NCBI GenBank assembly: GCA_024460105.1
Contig: JANFXS010000004.1
Location: forward strand, 1 to 64,000
DNA length: 64,000 nucleotides
Direction of reading: 5' to 3'
Origin: Anaerotignum faecicola
Lineage (GTDB): Bacteria; Bacillota; Clostridia; Lachnospirales; Anaerotignaceae
Shown here: positions 18,656 to 27,463 of the stretch, in pieces
How the letters are laid out: every line of letters starts with the position of its first letter
Position numbering within the stretch: position 1 is the first letter of the stretch
Program-made: the position numbers and the translations under genes
Notes under the pieces: model-generated
The model's database searches: none
What the model saw: only the letters and a program-made list of their open reading frames with translations
What the model was told of the DNA's origin: nothing

Positions 18656-19537
18656 ATGAACAGAAAATTTCTTTTTGCATTAACTTTTATTTTTACTGTG
18701 TTCAACTGTATTTTTGCGTCTGCGGAAGAAACAGGCGGATTTTTAGGACTGCGGGAATATGAAGAAAGCCGCGGCAATACTGTTTACTGGGACGAGGACA
18801 ATAAAAAAATATCCGTATACAGCGGGAATGATTTTATGTATTTGGTTCGTTTAGGCAGTGGCAGTATTGATTTGGGAAATTTGCGCGTACATTTGGATTA
18901 CCGTGTCGGAGAAGAAAACGGGAAGGCATATTTGGAAAAGGAAACGATTGATTTTATTAACGGCCTTCTTTTTCCAACTAAAGACTTCCCCGAGGAAAAC
19001 GGTTATTCTTTGACACAGCAGGTTTATGAAAACGGCGATAAAAGCAAAGTTATAAATTACCCAAAGATTGAAAATTACAAAGGCAAGCTTTTACAGCAGT
19101 ATATGAATCAGGATATTCTGGGGTTGGTTAACGGCTATGCCGAAAACAATATGTATAAATCAATTTCAATGGATTACAGCATCGAAAAAAGCGACGATAA
19201 ATATATAAGCATACTTTTTTCGGGAACCGCCGAAATCGAAGGCTTTAATAACAAGATGAATATAATGGACTCGATAACTTTTGATTTGGATACCGGCAAC
19301 AGAATTTCCGCTGAAAACTATATAAAAGACAGCGAAGGGTTTAAAATTATTTTAGAAAACAATGCGGTTAAACCTTTGGAATATGAAAGTCTCAGGTTTT
19401 ACTTCAAAGGGGACGACGTAGTGTTTTATTACAGGCCGCTGGACGACAGCAGTAATTTCTATGATATAATAAATATAAACCGCGGCGTAATGCTGGATGT
19501 TGCAAACGACAGTTTCGGCGAAAAGCCGGCAAGCTGA
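18656..19537 (+). CDS. Secreted protein of unknown function, stalk-like N-terminus and DUF3298/PdaC-like C-terminus
   Basis: The 293-residue product starts at the ATG at 18656, seven bases after GGAGGG. A clear signal peptide (about 1-22, ending FASA) precedes a short copper-amine-oxidase-N-like strand pair ('NTVYWDEDNKKISVYSG'). The C-terminal half ('YKSISMDYSIEKSDDKYISILFSGTAEIEG', 'MDSITFDLDTGNRISAENYI', 'LRFYFKGDDVVFYY') looks like the DUF4163/DUF3298 pair found in exported Bacillota proteins, sometimes fused to peptidoglycan deacetylases. No catalytic domain is present. It is probably cell-surface exposed. It has no recognisable operon partner. The domain assignment is by pattern only. 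Confidence 0.7.
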   Translation: MNRKFLFALTFIFTVFNCIFASAEETGGFLGLREYEESRGNTVYWDEDNKKISVYSGNDFMYLVRLGSGSIDLGNLRVHLDYRVGEENGKAYLEKETIDFINGLLFPTKDFPEENGYSLTQQVYENGDKSKVINYPKIENYKGKLLQQYMNQDILGLVNGYAENNMYKSISMDYSIEKSDDKYISILFSGTAEIEGFNNKMNIMDSITFDLDTGNRISAENYIKDSEGFKIILENNAVKPLEYESLRFYFKGDDVVFYYRPLDDSSNFYDIININRGVMLDVANDSFGEKPAS

Positions 19538-20099
19538 AAGCGCGGAAAATGCCGACGGCATTATTAAAATAGGCTTTGCCCATATGATAATATACGATGC
19601 AGACAAATTATATCCGCCTTGAGCATTTATATTTTTCCATAAATTCAAAAGGCGAATCTGTTTTCAGTATATTGGGGTAAATTTCCATATAGCCACATTC
19701 ATAGCGGTTTATTTCACACATAATTTCATGTGCGGCGGAGGCTATTTAAGACCTCTGCCGAAAAATTCAGAAGCCGCAACGTTAAAATATCCGCATATTT
19801 CAAGGCGTCTTTCAACCGTAGGAAGCATTTTGACGTTTGTTATGCCGCGTATATAATTATGGGCTCTGCCGAAGGCAAGGCCCATTTTACGTTCGCAAAA
19901 TTTCTTTTTAATGCAAAGGCCGATATTTTGCCGCGCATAAACTGATTATCAATTTTTTACACCCATTTTATTATATAAAGCGTAAAGCATTAGCGCCCTT
20001 CAGTTTACAAGGGCGCGCGCTGTTGTAAACCTAAGCCGGCTAAGGGACTCCGCAACGCCTTTGCCGTCTAAAAAAATTTTAACTTCCTTATAATAACGG
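19538..20099. other. Intergenic region holding only a miniature repeat
   Basis: No gene is supported. It contains the miniature TIR element at 19998-20040. A 71-codon open frame here lacks an RBS. Confidence 0.5.
19998..20040. repeat. Miniature TIR element: fused ends only
   Basis: CTTCAGTTTACAAGGGCGCG joins almost directly to a TGTTGTAAACCTAAGCCGG end. These are the two termini of the 255-290 bp family with the whole interior missing, as expected for an internal deletion or a minimal derivative. Confidence 0.65.
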
Positions 20100-20100
20100 C

Positions 20101-20134
20101 AATCGGCAAGCGCCTTAAAGACGCTTGCCGATTT
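20101..20134 (-). terminator. Hairpin after the GldA-like dehydrogenase
   Basis: A 12-bp perfect stem, AATCGGCAAGCG / CGCTTGCCGATT, just after the stop at 20142. The T-tract is weak on the minus strand, so efficiency is uncertain. Confidence 0.6.
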
Positions 20135-20141
20135 GATTAAA

Positions 20142-21227
20142 TCAATGTGTTTTGTTGTATTCTTCAAGATCAAGGATAGCCTGACGCATTAAATCCTTAG
20201 TAATCTTATAAGGAGCAACCTCTATATCATATTTTGTTACAGCGCTGTCAAGGGCAGGCTCTATTTCATCAACAGAAACCTCCATGTCGGCAAGCTTTGT
20301 AGGAAGGCCGATAGATTTCATGAATTTATAGATCTGTTCAAGTTTTTCCATCTGCTTGTCCATCATAAGCATGCAAAGCACGCCGTAGCTTACAACTTCG
20401 CCGTGGAGATGCCTTTCCTCGATTTGAGGCAGTACAGTCATTCCGTAGAAAATAGCGTGCGCCATACCGCTGTTAAGGTTTATGTCAATAAGGTAGGAAA
20501 CAAGCCCGCTTGTAAGCACAATGGCAAGAACAGTCTGCTCAAGCTCGAATGAAGACCTGTTGTTTTTAACGTCGTCCATAGCCTTTGTACCGTATTTAAG
20601 GAGGGGATCTCCCGTCATAGAGCTCATAACGCATGGAAGGGCGTCCTTATGCGCAAGCTCAAGGCCCCTGCATGAGAAAGGAACTTCCGTATATTTAGCA
20701 AGCGTATCGCCGATGCCGGCCCAAAGATAAACCTCCGGAGCTTTTGCGATAATGTCGATATTGATAAAGTTATGTATAGCGGGACGCGGAGCAACAAAAA
20801 CGTCTTTCTGCACGCCGTTAGGATAATACATAACCGCAATAGCCGTTGTAGAAGCGCATGTAGCCGCAATAGTAGGGAATGTGAAATACGGCTTTTTAGC
20901 CTGCATAGCCACATATTTGCATGTGTCGATTGCTTTGCCGCCGCCGGCTGCAAAAATCATATCCGCTTCCTTAACCGTATCAAGAGCAAGGAGCCTGTCG
21001 CCGTTTTCATATGAAGCGACGCCGCCAAACCATTCAAAGCCTACAAGTTCAATATCCGTACCCTTAACGGCTTCCGTAAGCACGGGCTTAATAGCTGCCA
21101 AAGCCCTTTCTCCGCCGATAACGACGGCCTTTTTGCCGTACCTTGAACAAAGTTCGCCAAGTTTTTCATAAGTTTCCAAACCGGAACCGATTGTATATCC
21201 CGGGAATAAAACATTAGTGGTATTCAT
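20142..21227 (-). CDS. Iron-containing alcohol dehydrogenase family, glycerol-dehydrogenase-like
   Basis: The 361-residue product starts behind GGAGCG. The N-terminal nucleotide-binding half carries 'MIFAAGGGKAIDTCKYVA' (GGG dinucleotide motif) and 'FTFPTIAATCASTTAIAVMYYPNG'. The metal-binding half has the Asp of 'GIGDTLAKYTE', the His of 'NSGMAHAIFYGM' and the His of 'EERHLHGEVVSYG', placed as in GldA zinc dehydrogenases. It probably oxidises glycerol or a related diol, or reduces the ketone, using NAD in the cytosol. It is divergent from the sigma-54 activator at 21509 with 281 bp between, which suggests but does not prove regulation by it. Confidence 0.88.
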   Translation of the reverse strand: MNTTNVLFPGYTIGSGLETYEKLGELCSRYGKKAVVIGGERALAAIKPVLTEAVKGTDIELVGFEWFGGVASYENGDRLLALDTVKEADMIFAAGGGKAIDTCKYVAMQAKKPYFTFPTIAATCASTTAIAVMYYPNGVQKDVFVAPRPAIHNFINIDIIAKAPEVYLWAGIGDTLAKYTEVPFSCRGLELAHKDALPCVMSSMTGDPLLKYGTKAMDDVKNNRSSFELEQTVLAIVLTSGLVSYLIDINLNSGMAHAIFYGMTVLPQIEERHLHGEVVSYGVLCMLMMDKQMEKLEQIYKFMKSIGLPTKLADMEVSVDEIEPALDSAVTKYDIEVAPYKITKDLMRQAILDLEEYNKTH

Positions 21228-21508
21228 AAAATTCCAACGCTCCTTTTTTTGATTTTAAACGGATTAAGCCCTCCCTGCGTTTGCATCTGGGGGATGACAG
21301 GGACAAAAGGCCCGTATACCCTTTTAAATAAGGGTATATTTCCAATTTTTATTATACAGCCGCCTCTAATCAATTTCAATGAAATAATTGAAAAATATTT
21401 AACAAATATTTATTAATAAATTTTACATATTCAAATCTGTTTTTTTATGGTATACTGTATTTCATGTTAGATATTGAAACAGTCCGGTAATTATGGGAGG
21501 CGGCGTTT

Positions 21509-23461
21509 TTGACGGAAAACAGGGAAATATGCATTATAACCAGATACAGGGAATATGCCGAAAATATTTCGGCGTCGGTTATGTTGTCGGATAAAAATAT
21601 ACCTGTTTTTGCCGTCGGCAAAAATTTTGATGAAAAATATTATTCAAAAAAAGGCTTCCGGCTTTATATAACGGCCGACGACGACACCATATCCTTTCCG
21701 GATAATTCCGAAGGCCAAATTTTAAAATACGGTTTTTCAACAATGGACTGCATATCTTCTTTAAAAGGTGAAAATATAAAAGGGAAAACAGTTTATATAG
21801 CGGCCGAAAAAGCCGACGGCATTGATTTCGGCCTGCTCTCGTCCCTTTTTAACGCGCCTGCGGTTCATTATGACCCCTGCGCCAGCCGCGAAAACGAACG
21901 CTTTGAACATAAAGATCCAAACGGGCTGTATCTTTGCGCCCCGGAAAGCTATGAAAGCGCAAAAGCCGCCGGAATTAATTTTAAACCTTTATGCTTCTGC
22001 CGCGAAACAATATCGTTCCTTTTAAATTCCGCCTCGGAAATACTCAGGGTAAAAAAAGACGAGGAAGAAAAAAACAAAGAAAACCTTATCCGCATGGAAC
22101 AGTATAAAGTCGTTTTCAACTTTACCAACGACGCAATCCTCGCAACCGACGAAAACGGCATTATTATAGCCGCCAACGACATGGTTTACAAATTCCTCAA
22201 ATGGGATAAGCGCGACAGGCTTGAAGGCAAACGTATCGACAGCGTCGTAAAAGGCACAAAAATGATAAAAGCAATGGATAAAGAAGGCGGCGACATAGGC
22301 GACGTTTTCGAACTGCCTTACTGCACGGTGCTTACGCACAGGATTCCCATAGAAATAAACGGCAAAAAAAAGGGCGTGGTTTCCACCTTCCAGGATCTTG
22401 CCACACTTCAGGAGCATGAAAAGAACGCCCGCGTAAGCTTTTACAGAAATAAAAAGGGCTTTTCCGCAAAATACAGTTTCGCGGACATAAAAGGCGGAAG
22501 CAAAAAAATCGAGGAAGCAAAAAACATCGCCAAAAGCTACGCCCCCTCTTCCGCCGCCGTGCTTATACTTGGCGAAACAGGAACGGGCAAGGAACTTTTC
22601 GCCCAGAGCATACACAATGCCAGCGGCCGCCACGACGGTCCCTTTGTGGCCGTAAACTGCGCCGCCATACCAAAAAGCCTGCTTGAAGCGGAGTTTTTCG
22701 GCTATGAGGAAGGCTCCTTCACCGGAGCCAGCAAAGGCGGAAAAATGGGCGTATTCGAAATGGCGCATAAGGGCACAATATTTCTTGACGAAATAGGCGA
22801 AATGCCCCTTGACATGCAGGCCCAGCTTCTGCGCGCCATACAGGAAAAAGAAATACGCCGCATAGGCAGCGGCAAGGTTATCCCCGTCGACGTAAGGGTA
22901 ATATCCGCTACAAACAGGAATCTGCGCGGCGAAGTGAAAAAAGGCAGTTTCAGGGAAGACCTTTTTTACCGCCTTAACGTTCTGGAGCTTATAATCCCGC
23001 CTCTCAGGGAAAGAAAAGAAGATATATTTGAAATAGCCGTTTCGTACCTAAGGACGTTCAATTATAAAAGCTACAAAAACAACCAGGCCCTTTGGCACGA
23101 GATAATAGATGAACTTGAGAAATACGAATTGAGAGGAAATGTACGAGAGTTACAAAATTTACTTGAACGTTTAAGCGTAATGTTGGATAATAAGTACATT
23201 AACACAAACGCACTTTTTGCCGAAATAAGTAAGGGTATAGATTTTCAAACGCCTTACGACGGCCAAAAAAGGCGGCGTCCGTCCCATTTATACGACGATT
23301 CCGAACCTTTCGGCCGTGAAGAAGCAGATCTGTGGGAAAAAAATAAAATACTCCAGGCTCTTAAAAACAACGGTTTTTCCCGCACAAAGGCCGCGGCGGA
23401 TCTGGGAATAAGCAGATCCACCTTGTGGAGTAAGATGAAATATCATAAAATAGAAATATAG
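21509..23461 (+). CDS. Sigma-54-dependent transcriptional activator with PAS domain
   Basis: The 650-residue protein starts at TTG 21509 behind GGGAGGCGG. Domain order: an N-terminal PrpR/receptor-like sensor region (about 1-185), a short coiled linker, a PAS domain (about 195-300, 'VVFNFTNDAILATDENGIIIAANDMV'), an AAA+ domain with Walker A GETGTGKE (about 355-362), the sigma-54 contact loop GSFTGA (402-407; the usual form is GAFTGA), Walker B 'GTIFLDEIGEMP' and 'LFYRLNVLEL', and a Fis-type helix-turn-helix (about 615-650, 'NNGFSRTKAAADLGISRSTLWSKMKY'). It needs RpoN (not in this window) and a metabolic signal. The adjacent dehydrogenase and flavoprotein are candidate targets, but I found no clean -24/-12 site. 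Confidence 0.92.
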   Translation: MTENREICIITRYREYAENISASVMLSDKNIPVFAVGKNFDEKYYSKKGFRLYITADDDTISFPDNSEGQILKYGFSTMDCISSLKGENIKGKTVYIAAEKADGIDFGLLSSLFNAPAVHYDPCASRENERFEHKDPNGLYLCAPESYESAKAAGINFKPLCFCRETISFLLNSASEILRVKKDEEEKNKENLIRMEQYKVVFNFTNDAILATDENGIIIAANDMVYKFLKWDKRDRLEGKRIDSVVKGTKMIKAMDKEGGDIGDVFELPYCTVLTHRIPIEINGKKKGVVSTFQDLATLQEHEKNARVSFYRNKKGFSAKYSFADIKGGSKKIEEAKNIAKSYAPSSAAVLILGETGTGKELFAQSIHNASGRHDGPFVAVNCAAIPKSLLEAEFFGYEEGSFTGASKGGKMGVFEMAHKGTIFLDEIGEMPLDMQAQLLRAIQEKEIRRIGSGKVIPVDVRVISATNRNLRGEVKKGSFREDLFYRLNVLELIIPPLRERKEDIFEIAVSYLRTFNYKSYKNNQALWHEIIDELEKYELRGNVRELQNLLERLSVMLDNKYINTNALFAEISKGIDFQTPYDGQKRRRPSHLYDDSEPFGREEADLWEKNKILQALKNNGFSRTKAAADLGISRSTLWSKMKYHKIEI

Positions 23462-23503
23462 GGGATAATATCCCGTCTTATCCCGTCATCGGATTTCCTG
23501 CTT

Positions 23504-23688
23504 CGGGCATTGCCAATAAGTGGCAATACCTGTCGGGCATATGCCGGCCATATATGCCGCTTTTACTTTTAACATATAATACCTTGCTGTATTAGAACAT
23601 CTAATCTCTCCATAAAAGCGTTCATAAAAGCCAAAACCCGGCGTATTTGCCGTGTATGCCCACAGCGTTTATTTATTGGCAATGCCCG
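23504..23688. promoter_or_regulatory. Perfect 16-bp inverted repeat flanking the spacer before the flavoprotein gene
   Basis: CGGGCATTGCCAATAA (23504-23519) is exactly complementary to TTATTGGCAATGCCCG (23673-23688), 153 bp apart. A nested TTGCCA-N5-TGGCAA palindrome overlaps the left arm. It could be paired operator sites for a dimeric regulator (the sigma-54 activator or a repressor) or the base of a long RNA stem. Function is inferred only. Confidence 0.5.
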
Positions 23689-23725
23689 GTGCAGAATTAT
23701 CCGGGCAAGAAGGAGGAATTTATAA

Positions 23726-24358
23726 ATGGACATTCTTTTTGTAAACGCCTGCCTGCGCGGGAAAGAAAAATCCCGTTCATATAAGCTGGCGTCAAAATTT
23801 ATTTCCGCCGTAAAAGCGGAATTTAAAGAGGCGGAAATTACCGAAATAGATTTAAATAAACTCAGGCCTCAGCCTATAAACGCGGATACGCTTTCTCAAA
23901 GGGAAAGCCTTGCCGCTTCAAAGGATTTTTCAAGCCCTGTTTTTGACCTTGCAAAACAGTTTGCCGCGGCCGACCGTATTATAATAGCGGCTCCGCTATG
24001 GGAAAACAGTTTCCCGTCAATTTTAAAGGCATATATAGAGCATACCGCCGTAGTCGGCATAACTTTTAAATACGGCGAAAACGGAAGCGTCGGGCTGTGC
24101 AGGGCCGAAAAGCTTGCGTATATAACCACAAGAGGCGGATACATGACGGGAGAATTTTCACATCTTGAAATGGGAGCAAGGTATATAGAAACAATCTGCG
24201 GCCTTTACGGAATTAAAAACTTTAAGTGCATAGCCGCCGAAGGCCTTGACATACAGGGAAACGATCCCGAAAAAATACTTGAAAAAGCATTTGAAGAAGC
24301 TGAGAAAGAAGCAAAATCTTTCTGCGCGGAGCCGGAACCGTCCGTTTCCAAGCGTTAA
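23726..24358 (+). CDS. Flavodoxin-fold NAD(P)H-dependent oxidoreductase
   Basis: The 210-residue protein starts after AAGGAGGAATTT. It has the Flavodoxin_2 (NQO1/AzoR-like) layout: 'DILFVNACLRGKEKSRSYKLA' (FMN phosphate loop), 'ADRIIIAAPLWENSFPSILKAYIEHT' (AAPLWNF-type FMN motif) and 'KLAYITTRGGYM' (isoalloxazine contact). It probably reduces quinones, azo compounds or other electrophiles with NADH in the cytosol. It sits 264 bp downstream of the sigma-54 activator on the same strand, with an inverted repeat between them. It has its own terminator. The physiological substrate is unknown. Confidence 0.88.
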   Translation: MDILFVNACLRGKEKSRSYKLASKFISAVKAEFKEAEITEIDLNKLRPQPINADTLSQRESLAASKDFSSPVFDLAKQFAAADRIIIAAPLWENSFPSILKAYIEHTAVVGITFKYGENGSVGLCRAEKLAYITTRGGYMTGEFSHLEMGARYIETICGLYGIKNFKCIAAEGLDIQGNDPEKILEKAFEEAEKEAKSFCAEPEPSVSKR

Positions 24359-24372
24359 AAAATAATCGCCGT

Positions 24373-24408
24373 ACGGGCCGCCTTTTAAAACGGCGGCCCG
24401 TTTTTATA
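24373..24408 (+). terminator. Intrinsic terminator of the flavoprotein gene
   Basis: GGGCCGCC / GGCGGCCC stem with an A/T-rich loop, followed by GTTTTTAT. Confidence 0.88.
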
Positions 24409-24605
24409 ACCGAAATATGCGGATTTGGTCTTTATATGCGGAAAAAAATCCGTTTCTAAAGTTTTATGAAATAAATTGTTCAATATTTCGTAAAAAAAAT
24501 AATAAAATTTTATAAATTTTCCGGTCCGTTTATGATATAATTGAAGGAGCGTATAAAAATAAAAGGAGGCGTATTGCAACGGAAAATCTCAAAAAAATAA
24601 GGTTA

Positions 24606-25436
24606 ATGGCAAATCTTGCCATTTACGACAAAAATTTCGGCGACGAAGACCGCAAAATCACCTCCCTTTATCTTTGGGATTACATCTACAGGAAAAATCT
24701 GAGCATGCGCATAGGTATAATATTCGGCTATCTGGTGGTTATAGGGCTTTATTATTCCTACAAGCTGTTTATCAAAAACGCCGATTTGTTTTCCCTTTTT
24801 ACAAAGTCCGAACTTATTAAAATGGGTATTATACTTTTGGTTCTTCTTGCGGTTTATTCCGTTATAGGAATTTTCATACACAAAAAAAGGTACATGGAAG
24901 CGGAAACCCGCATGGAAATATACGAAAAAATGATTTCAAAACTAAACGGCATTGAAACGAACGCGGACGACAGCCGTCTCGATATAGCCAAAAACGCCCG
25001 TTCCCAGGGGATGCGCCGCATCCATGACGACATGGACAAAAAACACGGCAAAGAGCGCGAAAGCCTTCGGGAAACAGACGGCGGGCGGAATAAATCTCAC
25101 GGCGAAACACATTCCAAACACGAAAACGTTCCGAAAGAAACTAGCGGCCGCGTCGACGCCGGATCCAAACTCCGCCGCACGGAAAGCCATAAAGAAGCCG
25201 TGCCCGCGCGCCGAAACGATTTTCATGCGCAAGGAGGAAATGCGCCGTTAAATAATCGCGGACTTCAAAAAGCGTCCTCCCCCGACTTAAAAAACATAAA
25301 AAACTCGGACAGCGCGGCATCAGGACGTTTTGAGCCGTTAAAAAATAATTCTCATACAAATACCCATCCTCCTAAAACTTCCGGCGGAACGACCGCCGGC
25401 GCAGCCGATACAGGGCGTGGACCAAAAAGCGGCTGA
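24606..25436 (+). CDS. Two-helix membrane protein with long charged tail, unknown
   Basis: The product is 276 residues. After a short polar N-terminus there are two membrane helices (about 38-58 and 72-92), then a roughly 175-residue hydrophilic tail very rich in Lys, Arg, His, Glu, Asn and Ser, probably disordered and cytosolic. The start is unclear. A strong AGGAGG lies near 24566, 34 bases before the ATG at 24606 and only three bases before an in-frame ATT; the only Shine-Dalgarno-like sequence near the ATG is a weak AAGG. No enzyme motif is recognised. It precedes another unknown membrane protein and the c-di-AMP cyclase genes on the same strand, so a link to cell-envelope or c-di-AMP physiology is possible but unproven. 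Confidence 0.7.
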   Translation: MANLAIYDKNFGDEDRKITSLYLWDYIYRKNLSMRIGIIFGYLVVIGLYYSYKLFIKNADLFSLFTKSELIKMGIILLVLLAVYSVIGIFIHKKRYMEAETRMEIYEKMISKLNGIETNADDSRLDIAKNARSQGMRRIHDDMDKKHGKERESLRETDGGRNKSHGETHSKHENVPKETSGRVDAGSKLRRTESHKEAVPARRNDFHAQGGNAPLNNRGLQKASSPDLKNIKNSDSAASGRFEPLKNNSHTNTHPPKTSGGTTAGAADTGRGPKSG

Positions 25437-25611
25437 TACGCGGCGGGCGGCTTTTTCAGCCGCACAGACGAAAAAAATAGCCCGCACGCTTAAACGGGCA
25501 TGGATATAATAAAGACGCTACCGCACGCCCAGACGTGCGGAAAATACCGCCGCCTCGGGGAAAACCGTATTTCTCCCGCCGCGGCGCGATACAAAAGAGA
25601 GGAATTTGCAT

Positions 25612-26550
25612 ATGGAATCAATAATAGCCCTCGGCCAGGAGTTTACGAAAATTTTCAGGAAAAATCAAATGCCGCTTGAATTGTTTTTCAAATTTATAGG
25701 CGGACTGTTCGTTTTTTCCCTTATATCGACTCTGGGCAAAGGCGGTTTAGGCGGCGTCAAAAGCGTTTTGTTTATACTGCTGTGCGCGGCGTTAACCACC
25801 GTAACCCCGCCTTCGGCGTTCATAATACTTTGCGGCGCGGCATGCTGTTTTTATTTAATGTTTATATCCGTTGAAACGGCGGCGGTTGTTTTTTTGGTAT
25901 TTTTCCTTATATTTGTTTTTTATGTGCGGGTTTTTCCGAAAGAAAGCCTTATAATCCCCATAATGCTTTGCGCGTATTTCCTGCGCGTGCCGTATGCGGT
26001 GCCGATATTGGCGGGCATATATGTCGGGGCCCGCGCCGTCGTTCCCGTCGGTACGGCCGTTTTTCTCCACTACAACGCCTATATGCTTGAAGAAATGGTT
26101 AAACTTGCCCCTCGTGAAACTTTCACGCCAATGGGCGCGCTTGACACAGGCGTAAAAATATACGAATATGTTTCCACAGCCCTTTTGGGCGACAAAGGGT
26201 GGCTTTATACGGCCGCCGTACTTATATTGGCCGTACTCGCCGGCAGGCTTATAAATTCGGCGTTTATAGACAATGAAAGGCAATTTTCAATAGCCGTATC
26301 GTCTGCTGTAATCTTAATCGGCCTGCTCGCCGCCAAGTTCCTCGGAGGGGCGGATCTTTCCGCCGCCGGCGTTATAATAAGCCCCGTTGTAAGTGCGCTG
26401 ATTGCCTATATAGCCGTAAACGTGGACTTTGTGCTGGATTACAGCAGGGCCGAACGAGTCAAATTTCAGGACGACAATTACTACTATTATGTAAAGGCAG
26501 TGCCTAAAATAGATTTTTCCGACAGGAACAAAAACGAAACGTCAAACTGA
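25612..26550 (+). CDS. Polytopic membrane protein of unknown function
   Basis: A 312-residue protein starting at the ATG at 25612, nine bases after AGAGG (a TTG two codons earlier is too close to the RBS). About eight hydrophobic helices span residues 25-275, and a soluble C-terminus of about 35 residues contains 'DNYYYYVKAVPKI'. No transporter or enzyme signature is recognised. It ends 37 bp before the cdaA ATG on the same strand with no terminator between, so co-transcription with cdaA and cdaR is likely. A role in c-di-AMP or envelope homeostasis is a guess from position. Confidence 0.75.
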   Translation: MESIIALGQEFTKIFRKNQMPLELFFKFIGGLFVFSLISTLGKGGLGGVKSVLFILLCAALTTVTPPSAFIILCGAACCFYLMFISVETAAVVFLVFFLIFVFYVRVFPKESLIIPIMLCAYFLRVPYAVPILAGIYVGARAVVPVGTAVFLHYNAYMLEEMVKLAPRETFTPMGALDTGVKIYEYVSTALLGDKGWLYTAAVLILAVLAGRLINSAFIDNERQFSIAVSSAVILIGLLAAKFLGGADLSAAGVIISPVVSALIAYIAVNVDFVLDYSRAERVKFQDDNYYYYVKAVPKIDFSDRNKNETSN

Positions 26551-26587
26551 TACGGGATTTTAAACCAAAAGGGGGGTGAACACGCAA

Positions 26588-27463
26588 ATGGAATATTTTA
26601 AACCTTTTTTCGACAGCCTAAGGCTCTCCGATTTTATACGACCCACGGTTGGAATAACGGATATACTTGATATACTTATAGTCGCTTTCTTGACGTATAA
26701 AATAATTTTTTGGATAAAAGAAACGAGGGCGTGGATACTTTTTAAAGGGATACTTGTAATTTGCGTGTTTTCGCTTATTGCGCTCCTTTTAAATCTCAAC
26801 ACGATACTATGGCTTATTTCAAAGACCATTTCCGTCGGCATAATAGCCGTTATAATTGTGTTTCAGCCGGAACTTCGCCGCGCCCTTGAGCAGCTCGGCA
26901 AAGCCGGGCCGTTTTTGAACCTCTTTAAATTCGAAACCGATGACAACCAAAATAATTTTACCGAAAAAACCATAGACGAAATAATAAAAGCATGCGTTAA
27001 AATGAGCCGCGACAAAACAGGCGCCCTTATGCTTGTGGAACGTCAGGTGCCTTTGGGGGATTTTGAACGCACGGGCATACCAATCGACGCTATTGTATCA
27101 AGCCAGCTTATTATAAACATATTTGAAAAAAATACGCCTCTCCACGACGGGGCCGTTATAATAAAAAACAACAGGGTAGCCGCCGCAACATGTTTCCTCC
27201 CGCTTACGGACAGCAATGAAATAAGCATGGATCTCGGCACGCGCCACAGGGCGGCAATAGGCGCAAGCGAAGTTTCGGATGCGTTTATAATAATCGTCTC
27301 GGAAGAAACAGGCGCGATTTCCCTTGCAAAAGGCGGGACGCTTTACCGCAATTTAAGCTCTGAAACGCTTAAAAACATGCTTCTTCAGGGAAGTAAATCA
27401 AAGGCCCGTCCGTCCATAAAACGTAAGATTTCAAAATGGAAAGGGGGCCGTTCCAATGAATAA
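26588..27463 (+). CDS. cdaA: Diadenylate cyclase CdaA (c-di-AMP synthase)
   Basis: A 291-residue protein from the ATG at 26588 behind AAAGGGGGG (a GTG at 26576 is buried in the RBS). Three N-terminal membrane helices (about 20-95) are followed by the DAC catalytic domain with the two hallmark motifs: DGA in 'NTPLHDGAVIIKNNRVAAATCFLPLT' and RHR in 'LGTRHRAAIGASEVSDA'. It joins two ATP into cyclic di-AMP, which controls potassium and osmolyte uptake and wall homeostasis. The next gene, a YbbR/CdaR regulator, overlaps by 8 bp, the standard arrangement. glmM, which usually follows, is absent here. Confidence 0.96.
   Translation: MEYFKPFFDSLRLSDFIRPTVGITDILDILIVAFLTYKIIFWIKETRAWILFKGILVICVFSLIALLLNLNTILWLISKTISVGIIAVIIVFQPELRRALEQLGKAGPFLNLFKFETDDNQNNFTEKTIDEIIKACVKMSRDKTGALMLVERQVPLGDFERTGIPIDAIVSSQLIINIFEKNTPLHDGAVIIKNNRVAAATCFLPLTDSNEISMDLGTRHRAAIGASEVSDAFIIIVSEETGAISLAKGGTLYRNLSSETLKNMLLQGSKSKARPSIKRKISKWKGGRSNE

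Noticed and set aside
23660-23700. Sigma-54 type -24/-12 promoter (TTGGCA...GTGCA) before the flavoprotein gene
   Set aside because: The GG-to-GC spacing is 11 rather than the strictly required 10 bases, and the reverse-strand alternative lacks the invariant -24 GG.
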